Of a stretch of DNA of 10,766 nt, positions 6,103-10,766 are shown in pieces. The notes below the pieces were generated by a model. It was not told the origin of the DNA. It did no database searches and saw nothing but the letters and a program-made list of their open reading frames with translations. The translations under genes were made by a program, and so were the position numbers. The stretch is taken from assembly GCA_023301015.1 (NCBI GenBank), contig JALZVI010000090.1, positions 1 through 10,766 of the forward strand, in the 5' to 3' direction. The stretch comes from Rickettsiales bacterium. GTDB lineage: Bacteria > Pseudomonadota > Alphaproteobacteria > Rickettsiales > 21-14-0-20-44-7. Within the stretch, counting starts at the first letter, position 1. The number at the start of each line of letters is the position of its first letter.

Positions 6103-7059
6103 ATGAATGAAAAATACCACCGCCTCTGCGAACAGGACCGTAAGGTCATCTACAACATGAACAAAGCCTCAATCGGCCAGGTTGAAATCGGTAGGGCTAT
6201 TGGCTTCAGCCAAGCGACCGTGAGTAAGGAGCTTTCCCGTAATCGTGGGAAGCGCGGCTATCGTCCGAAGCAAGCCAACGACTTAGCTGTAAGCAGAGCT
6301 GCTCAAAAACGAAGTCGCTCCAAGGTGATCACTGGAGCCGTTCAGGACGAAGTAGAAGCAAGGCTGCTCTGTAAACATAGCCCTGATCAGATCAGTGAAA
6401 AACTTGCCATCAACGACATCCGTGTCAGCCATGAAACGATCTATTGCCACATCCTCGAAGATCGTAAAGCAGGTGGGGATTTGTGGAGCAATCTACGAAT
6501 CAACTCACGGCGACGCTATCGGCGGCGCAACAAATTGGGGCGTGGAGAGAAAATTCCAAACCGAGTTGATATCGATGGTCGGCCCAAAGCTGTCGCCGAG
6601 CGTAAGAGCTATGGGGATTGGGAAGCGGACCTCATCCAAGGAGCTGGAAGCAGTGGCTATCTGCTCTCGATCTACGAAAGGAAAAGCAGGATTGGTAAGC
6701 TCTTCAAACTGGCCTCAAAAACGAGCAAGGAAACAGCGGTAGGGATCATCATGCTCCTGAAGAAATTCGAGGTGAAAACGATCACCTATGACAATGGTCT
6801 GGAGTTCGCGATGCACGAATTCGTGAATGATGTCCTTGGTTGCGATAGTTACTTTTGCAAGCCCTACAGCTCGTGGGAGAAGGGAGGGGTGGAAAACTAC
6901 AATGGATTAGTGCGGCAATATTTTCCGAAGGGATCGGACTTCAGCGGGATCACCAAAGAGCGTCTTAAGGAGGTGGAGGAGGAGATCAACAACCGCCCTC
7001 GCAACGTGTTGGGCTATGACTGCCCAAATGACCTTCTTAGACACCTCCAAGCCTCATGA
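6103..7059 (+). CDS. IS30-family transposase, intact DDE
   Basis: A 318-aa cut-and-paste/circle-forming transposase of the IS30 family. The N-terminal helix-turn-helix is around residues 22-46 (IGQVEIGRAIGFSQATVSKE). A second DNA-binding segment reads HSPDQISEKL...VSHETIYCHI (92-117). The catalytic core has Asp176 in GDWEADLI, Asp230 in TYDNGLEF and Glu264 in WEKGGVENYNGL, followed by RQYFPKG. The 33-residue spacing between the second Asp and Glu is the IS30 signature. The length is within the family range and no frameshift is present, so the enzyme may be active. The ATG at 6103 begins a MNEKYHRLCEQDR N-terminus typical of the family; there is no Shine-Dalgarno. It points towards the decayed SGNH copy and away from the STAND gene. 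Confidence 0.95.
   Translation: MNEKYHRLCEQDRKVIYNMNKASIGQVEIGRAIGFSQATVSKELSRNRGKRGYRPKQANDLAVSRAAQKRSRSKVITGAVQDEVEARLLCKHSPDQISEKLAINDIRVSHETIYCHILEDRKAGGDLWSNLRINSRRRYRRRNKLGRGEKIPNRVDIDGRPKAVAERKSYGDWEADLIQGAGSSGYLLSIYERKSRIGKLFKLASKTSKETAVGIIMLLKKFEVKTITYDNGLEFAMHEFVNDVLGCDSYFCKPYSSWEKGGVENYNGLVRQYFPKGSDFSGITKERLKEVEEEINNRPRNVLGYDCPNDLLRHLQAS
6103..7059 (+). mobile_element. IS30-family insertion sequence (minimum extent; ends not resolved)
   Basis: Only the transposase gene defines this element with certainty. The left end should lie between the STAND promoter and 6103, perhaps near 6029-6060. The right end should lie between 7060 and roughly 7210, because a decayed SGNH gene begins there. 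I could not find a convincing pair of terminal inverted repeats or a 2-3 bp target duplication within these limits, so the element may be end-degraded. Confidence 0.6.
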
Positions 7060-7079
7060 ACAAGCCTCCCCGACCCAGC

Positions 7080-7154
7080 CTTCGCGCACTTGCGAGATTC
7101 CACTCATGGACTCGCTCCGCTCGCCCAACCGTTCCATCTCGCAATTGCGCGAAG
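7080..7154. repeat. long imperfect hairpin: 19-bp arms, 37-nt loop
   Basis: The left arm CTTCGCGCACTTGCGAGAT (7080-7098) and right arm ATCTCGCAATTGCGCGAAG (7136-7154) pair at 18 of 19 positions. The loop carries the repeated CTCGCTCCGCTCG-type sequence (7111-7123). It lies just behind the transposase stop and before the 3' end of the decayed SGNH copy. There is no T-run on either side, so it is not a standard intrinsic terminator. A REP/MITE-like dispersed palindrome or the right flank of the IS are the likelier explanations. Confidence 0.75.
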
Positions 7155-7214
7155 ATGAGCTAAACACCAGAGCAACAAGATCAGACAGAAAATATCCCCT
7201 CCTGTTTATTCCTT

Positions 7215-7613
7215 AGCTGTTTGAAAGTGCCGGTGTTTTATCACGAGCATAAATTTTTTATTAATTACAGAAGGTTCTAATTTACTATTCAATTTTGAGC
7301 GGGAAATTCTGGATGAGTGAGCGTCTAAGGGATGGTATATAGAAGCTTAACTTTCTTTTTTTGAGCTCTTTTGATGATATTTTCGAGTAGCGAGATCCCT
7401 TCTTCCGTGATTTTTTCTGAGGGAGAATGGCACCATTTGGCTCTATTCTCATCGTCCGGAAATCAGTAGCAGCCGTCCTCCGCTCTTGAAGTTGTCTATA
7501 CTATAACGATATTCGGTCAGCCTCATAATTCCCCCCCCCCAAAAAAAATTAGCCATGAATTGGGCTTCGAGCCTTCTTTTCAAAAAGAAATTATCTCAGT
7601 TTAGCTCCATCGT
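7215..7613 (-). pseudogene. decayed second copy of the SGNH/AlgJ-like acyltransferase gene
   Basis: This stretch is a degenerate paralogue of the intact gene at 7636-8562. From 7610 downwards, frame 1 gives DNFFLKRRLEAQF (intact copy: DELIMKRRPGARF, residues 147-159), then IMRLTEYRYSIDNFKSGG (intact: IMGLPSYRYHMDNFQAGG, 168-185). After a frameshift near 7450-7465, frame 2 gives PSEKITEEGISLLENII and KKVKLLYTIP (intact: IEILENLF, EVRLIYTIP), then TLTHPEFPAQN and IVN. After another shift it gives FMLVIKH (intact: YMPVIED). Several Trp/Arg codons have become stops: TGA at 7598-7596 and TAG at 7327-7325, both at Trp positions of the intact copy, and TGA at about 7291. The first 140 or so residues are missing and the catalytic His block is not preserved, so it is not functional. 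The end near 7215 is approximate. Confidence 0.8.
7531..7548. repeat. C10-A8 homopolymer junction inside the decayed SGNH copy
   Basis: Ten C are followed directly by eight A on the plus strand (T8G10 on the minus strand). It falls where the pseudogene encodes the equivalent of VFGRKIM; the pseudogene stays in frame across it but has one extra codon relative to the intact copy. This is consistent with slippage growth in unselected DNA. The exact tract length is also vulnerable to sequencing error. Confidence 0.8.
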
Positions 7614-7635
7614 TTTCATTCTATTTGCGGATTAA

Positions 7636-8562
7636 TTAATTTGCAAATGCGATTGCTTTTAAAGAGGGAGCCAGAGCCTTTGTTCTTGCAGCCGCACCTT
7701 CTTGGGTTAAATGATTGAAGGAATCTGCAAAATATTTAGGTTCAGTGTGTACCCCGTAATAAGGATCCTCTATCACTGGCATATAGGCCTCGATCTCTCG
7801 AAGAAGCACTCGGTTTACGGCACGATCATGATCCGCTAGCTTAGCATCCGTAAGCGTCCAAGGGATCGTATAGATCAACCTTACCTCTTTTGCTCTGGCT
7901 TGCTCAAAGAGATTTTCTAGGATCTCAATTCCTTCCTTAGAAAGGTGTTGAGGAGGTAGGGGGCCTGGGAAATGATTCGATCGATCACGATATTCTGTCG
8001 TAAGAAGGCCTCCAGCTTGAAAATTGTCCATGTGATAGCGATAACTCGGCAAGCCCATTATTTTGCGCCCAAAAACAGTGACGACAAAACGCGCGCCCGG
8101 CCTCCTTTTCATGATCAATTCATCCCAACTTATTCTTTTCTCAAGGGTGCCATTTTGAAAGTCCCAATTCCCTAAGGAAACTCCGAGGGTTTTTGATTTT
8201 GCTCCTTTATCAGTCGTTAGAAAAATTGGCTCCAGAGCCAGCGCAATAGTATCGCCAGGCCTAGCCCCTGCCATAGAGATGGATAATATGTATTCCGCCC
8301 CCATCGGGACTGCCCCCCCTAGATTATACGAAGGAGGGAATGTCTCATCGAGGGCTGCTGGGTCGATCGAGAAAGAGCAAGTCGATCCTCCAGAGAAGAT
8401 AACGACCTTATCATTCTCACTCTGAAGTTTAGAAAGACCTGAGCGCTTCTGCTCAATACAATCTCGCCAAAAGTAAAATTCAGGATTCCAGTCGGTCACC
8501 AATTTACTCGATAAATAGAAACCCAGTGCCACAGAGACTAGAACTGCAGGAAGATATTTCAT
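7636..8562 (-). CDS. SGNH/AlgJ-DltD-like O-acyltransferase partner of MBOAT
   Basis: A 308-aa envelope protein with an N-terminal signal-anchor helix (residues about 3-18) and a periplasmic SGNH-hydrolase-type domain. Block I is IFSGGSTCSFSID with candidate nucleophile Ser60. YNLGGAVPMGAE (79-90) is the block II/III region carrying the oxyanion Asn/Gly. The C-terminal FADSFNHLTQEG (278-289) supplies Asp280 and His284 (spacing DxxxH rather than the more usual DxxH). Proteins of this kind work with an MBOAT channel: the MBOAT passes an acyl group across the membrane and the SGNH partner transfers it to a polysaccharide. The start ATG lies two bases after the MBOAT stop, so the two are co-transcribed and possibly translationally coupled. 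The upstream bases are A/T-rich with no Shine-Dalgarno. A truncated, decayed copy of this gene lies 23 bp downstream. The acyl group and the polymer cannot be told from the sequence. Confidence 0.8.
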   Translation of the reverse strand: MKYLPAVLVSVALGFYLSSKLVTDWNPEFYFWRDCIEQKRSGLSKLQSENDKVVIFSGGSTCSFSIDPAALDETFPPSYNLGGAVPMGAEYILSISMAGARPGDTIALALEPIFLTTDKGAKSKTLGVSLGNWDFQNGTLEKRISWDELIMKRRPGARFVVTVFGRKIMGLPSYRYHMDNFQAGGLLTTEYRDRSNHFPGPLPPQHLSKEGIEILENLFEQARAKEVRLIYTIPWTLTDAKLADHDRAVNRVLLREIEAYMPVIEDPYYGVHTEPKYFADSFNHLTQEGAAARTKALAPSLKAIAFAN

Positions 8563-8564
8563 GT

Positions 8565-9971
8565 TTAGAAATTAAAATAAATAAAGGTGGAGGGCTCGAC
8601 CGGAGCCAGGATCACAACTAACAAAGCCATCAGGAAAACTGCCGGAACAGAAAGAAGCCAGAAATAAGGCTTTTTCTTCCTGAGGGATAGGCCTTCCAGA
8701 ATCAATGCCACGAAGGACAATGAGACTATCGCGGCAAGGAGTGCTAGGACACTCCGATTATTGGCCAAGCTTGTGAGTGAATCTACCGAAAGTTCCAAAT
8801 AATTTCGGAGGTCCAATAAAGTCGCTGTCTTAATCCCAATCTGCTCGATGCTTGATTCATAAAAGAGCAGCCAAGTGAAAAACACAAAGCTGAGCGTCAC
8901 TAACCAGCTCAAAACCGGAGGAATTTGAAACTTAGGGATGTAATGACAAAAGATGAGCCCAGCTCCATGGGCGATGCCCCACAAGCAGAAATTCCATCCA
9001 GCACCATGCCAGATTCCGGAGATTAAAAAGGTTAAGAGCAGATTAAACCAAATAATCCCTTTCCTGCTCCCTCCGAGTGCAAAGTAGACGTAATCACGTA
9101 ACCACTGGCTCAATGTGACATGCCACCGTCTCCAAAAATCTCTGAGCCCGAGGGACCAATAAGGACTGATAAAGTTGAGCGTCAAATTCACACCAAAGAG
9201 TGCTCCCAGCCCTAAAGCCACAAAGCTATAGCCAGCGAAATCAAAATAGATTCTTAATGAGAACAATAAAATCTCGATGATGACATGGTAGACGTTTCCC
9301 GTGTCCACAACGATAATTCCAGACAAACCTGCGAGGTTATCTGCCAAAACCATTTTATAAAAGAGACCTAAGACAATCCATGGAATGGCTTTTTCAATAG
9401 TGCTCTTACTGACCGAAAGCCTCAGTTTTTCAATCTGAGGAAGAAGGTCTTTTCGACGCTCGATAGGGCCCGCGACAATCTGAGGGAAAAACGATGCAAA
9501 ATTGAAGTAGTCGATGAATCGAGGGGTTTTTAAGCTCTCTCTTCTGGAATCGAGACAAACCGAGATCACCTGAAAGGTGTAAAATGAGAGGCCCATCGGG
9601 ATCAGGGCGTGAGGAGTGGTGATGTCCATCCCCAGAATTCCTTCCAAGGCAAACTTCCAATATTTAAAATAGAACAGCGGCGCTAGTTGAAGCACTACTA
9701 GTCCCATCCAAAGATAATTCTTACGTCGATTCTGGCTCTCAAAGGATGAATATCTGACGCAGAACCATCCTAAGAGAACGACCCAAAGAAATGCACACAA
9801 GGTGAGCGGGCTCTCTTGAAACAAGAGCCACATTGAAATGAGAGAAAAGGAAGCTTTCTCAAATCGCAGTCTCGCCGAAGGATTAATCTTCCCGATGCCC
9901 ATCGCAAGAATCCAAGCGACGCCCAATCCAAGAAGGAGACTTTCCCAAAACTGTGCTTCTGCGAAGTTCAT
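8565..9971 (-). CDS. MBOAT-family membrane O-acyltransferase (AlgI-like)
   Basis: A 468-aa inner-membrane protein with about ten hydrophobic segments. Family landmarks in order: IPMGLSFYTFQ (124-134), VAGPIERRKDLLPQI (166-180), IYFDFAGYSFVALG (241-254), SLGLRDFWRRWHVTLSQWLR (273-292) followed by DYVYFALGGSRKG (293-305), and the catalytic-His segment ISGIWHGAGWNF (317-328) with His322, the position of the essential His in AlgI-type enzymes. The role is acyl transfer from a cytosolic donor to the periplasmic side for O-acylation of an exported polysaccharide, together with the SGNH protein encoded 2 bp downstream. The length is typical. The ATG at 9971 follows an A/T-rich leader without Shine-Dalgarno. 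It is 47 bp downstream of cysN, with a hairpin in between. Alginate genes are absent here, so the substrate is open. Confidence 0.92.
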   Translation of the reverse strand: MNFAEAQFWESLLLGLGVAWILAMGIGKINPSARLRFEKASFSLISMWLLFQESPLTLCAFLWVVLLGWFCVRYSSFESQNRRKNYLWMGLVVLQLAPLFYFKYWKFALEGILGMDITTPHALIPMGLSFYTFQVISVCLDSRRESLKTPRFIDYFNFASFFPQIVAGPIERRKDLLPQIEKLRLSVSKSTIEKAIPWIVLGLFYKMVLADNLAGLSGIIVVDTGNVYHVIIEILLFSLRIYFDFAGYSFVALGLGALFGVNLTLNFISPYWSLGLRDFWRRWHVTLSQWLRDYVYFALGGSRKGIIWFNLLLTFLISGIWHGAGWNFCLWGIAHGAGLIFCHYIPKFQIPPVLSWLVTLSFVFFTWLLFYESSIEQIGIKTATLLDLRNYLELSVDSLTSLANNRSVLALLAAIVSLSFVALILEGLSLRKKKPYFWLLSVPAVFLMALLVVILAPVEPSTFIYFNF

Positions 9972-9988
9972 GAAAATTTAATTTAGAT

Positions 9989-10006
9989 ATTGGCGCCTGC
10001 GCCAAT
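9989..10006 (-). terminator. perfect 8-bp inverted repeat between cysN and the MBOAT gene
   Basis: ATTGGCGC (9989-9996) and GCGCCAAT (9999-10006) are perfect arms with a 2-nt spacer. In the minus-strand transcript the hairpin stands 12 bp after the cysN stop and is followed by ATCTAAATTAAATTTT, a T/A-rich but interrupted tail. It could be a weak or partial terminator separating cysN from the MBOAT-SGNH pair, or a protein-binding palindrome in the MBOAT leader. Confidence 0.5.
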
Positions 10007-10018
10007 GAGAGACCACTT

Positions 10019-10766
10019 CTAAAGAATCATCCCCGCAGCCACTGTTTCATTAGTGCCTGGGTCGATGAGGATGAAGGAGCCGGTTTGGCGATTCTTATTG
10101 TAAGAATCGTAGAAGAGGGGCGAGGCGGTGCGGAGAGAAATCCGGCCGATCTCATTGAGCGCGAAGCTGGTCGTGTCTTCTTCCTTACGGAGGGTGTTGA
10201 TGTCGATCTTGTAGCTGATCTTTTGGACGATCGCTTTCGTTTCCTTCGTGGTGTGGCGGATGATAAATTTGCCACGAGAATTGAGATTGGTATTTGAGAA
10301 CCAACAGATCATGGCCTCGATGTCTTGCCCTTGTTGGGGGGGATTGTTCGCTTTTACCAACATGTCACCTCTCGACATGTCGATCTCGTCTTCGAGGGTG
10401 ATGGTGACTGATTGGGGGGCGTAGGCTTCGGCGAGCTCAGTCTCGTCTTGGTAGACTTTTTTGACCTTGGTCGAGAAGCCCGAGGGCATGACGGTGACAT
10501 CATCACCTGGTTTAAAGACGCCCCCGGCGACTCGGCCGGCAAAGCCGCGGAAGTCGTGGAATTTTTCGCTTTGAGGACGAATGACCCATTGCACAGGGAA
10601 GCGGGCTTGGATGTGGTTTTCATCACCACCGACGTAGACGTTTTCTAGGTGGTAGAGGAGGCTGGAGCCCTCGAACCAGTCCATGTTTTTCGATTTATCG
10701 ACGATGTTGTCGCCGTTCAGGGCGGAGATGGGGATGGGGGTGATGTCGACGATGTTGTCGAGGCGG
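10019..10766 (-). CDS. cysN: sulfate adenylyltransferase subunit 1 (CysN), C-terminal part; 5' end outside the window
   Basis: The frame stays open to the right edge, so this is the last 248 residues of CysN; the methionine at 10684 is internal. CysN is the GTPase subunit that with CysD forms ATP sulfurylase, making APS from sulfate and ATP in the cytosol. The first visible residues include PIPISALNGDNIVDKSKN (the G5 SAL motif of the GTPase), then MDWFEGSSLLYHLE, RFPVQWVIRP, DFRGFAGRVAGGVFKPGD and VTVMPSG (EF-Tu-like beta-barrel 2), LEDEIDMSRGDM, and the C-terminal barrel ending RQTGSFILIDPGTNETVAAG. These are conserved across CysN/NodQ proteins. The G1-G4 motifs would lie upstream of the window. 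It appears more GC-rich than the genes to its left, which fits a core gene. Whether a CysC kinase is fused cannot be excluded from N-terminal data, but the C-terminus ends normally without one. Confidence 0.95.
   Translation of the reverse strand, partial: RLDNIVDITPIPISALNGDNIVDKSKNMDWFEGSSLLYHLENVYVGGDENHIQARFPVQWVIRPQSEKFHDFRGFAGRVAGGVFKPGDDVTVMPSGFSTKVKKVYQDETELAEAYAPQSVTITLEDEIDMSRGDMLVKANNPPQQGQDIEAMICWFSNTNLNSRGKFIIRHTTKETKAIVQKISYKIDINTLRKEEDTTSFALNEIGRISLRTASPLFYDSYNKNRQTGSFILIDPGTNETVAAGMIL

Noticed and set aside
7016..7216. Plus-strand 66-codon frame after the transposase
   Set aside because: It starts inside the transposase, runs through the hairpin and has low-complexity content; no sign of coding.
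6029..7312. Possible IS30 terminal repeats CAGAATT near 6029 and AATTCTG near 7306, or the weak match CTAGCGAATAAA at 6036 to a site near 7216
   Set aside because: The right-hand partners fall inside or at the edge of the decayed SGNH copy, the matches are gapped and A/T-rich, and no target duplication flanks them.
7574..7589. TTCTTTT/AAAAGAA inverted repeat downstream of the SGNH gene as a terminator
   Set aside because: All A/T apart from two G-C pairs, with no T-run on the minus strand after it; it is also part of the decayed gene copy.
10027..10648. Several open frames on both strands inside cysN
   Set aside because: They are shadows of a GC-richer, highly conserved gene in the true frame.
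1..10766. CRISPR array, toxin-antitoxin pair, integrase, rRNA
   Set aside because: No regularly spaced repeats, no paired small toxin/antitoxin genes, no recombinase motifs and no rRNA sequence were seen on either strand.

Overview
Nearly 11 kb of a bacterial chromosome, probably from an organism of the Verrucomicrobiota/Bacteroidota type. That placement is an inference from three things: moderate GC, no recognisable Shine-Dalgarno sequence before any of the six visible start codons (several are preceded by A/T-rich leaders instead), and a CysN of the style found in those groups. No 16S or ribosomal-protein gene is present to confirm it.

Left boundary (1-348): a complete tRNA-Thr(CGU) with encoded CCA, followed by about 250 bp without a gene. 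tRNA genes are common integration sites, and the next 7 kb looks like accessory DNA, but no integrase and no second copy of the tRNA 3' end is visible.

Accessory/defence-like block (349-5908): (i) a 303-aa protein on the minus strand with the hallmarks of a proteasome/HslV-like N-terminal-nucleophile hydrolase, with Ser2 as candidate nucleophile; (ii) a minus-strand Xre/HTH_3 regulator gene broken by one in-frame TAG; (iii) a divergent small zinc-ribbon/one-TM protein with two copies of a Y-x2-GF-x2-G(F/Y)-type repeat; (iv) a 1279-aa minus-strand protein with an N-terminal PD-(D/E)xK-type nuclease domain, a STAND-like P-loop NTPase and a long helical C-terminus, an architecture like Avs-type antiphage sensors. 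Two near-identical palindromes sit between the dead regulator and the zinc-ribbon gene and are probably its operators. The possible new system is the combination of nuclease-STAND sensor, Ntn-type peptidase-like protein and membrane zinc-ribbon protein; that they work together is an inference from proximity.

Insertion (about 6030-7160): an intact IS30-family transposase with unresolved IS ends, followed by a strong 19-bp-arm hairpin.

Core/envelope block (7215-10766, all minus strand): the 5'-truncated cysN (sulfate activation), then an MBOAT O-acyltransferase and an SGNH/AlgJ-like partner in a tight pair, probably acylating an exported polysaccharide. Directly downstream of the SGNH gene lies a previously hidden, heavily decayed second copy of the same gene (stops and frameshifts), carrying a C10A8 homopolymer junction.
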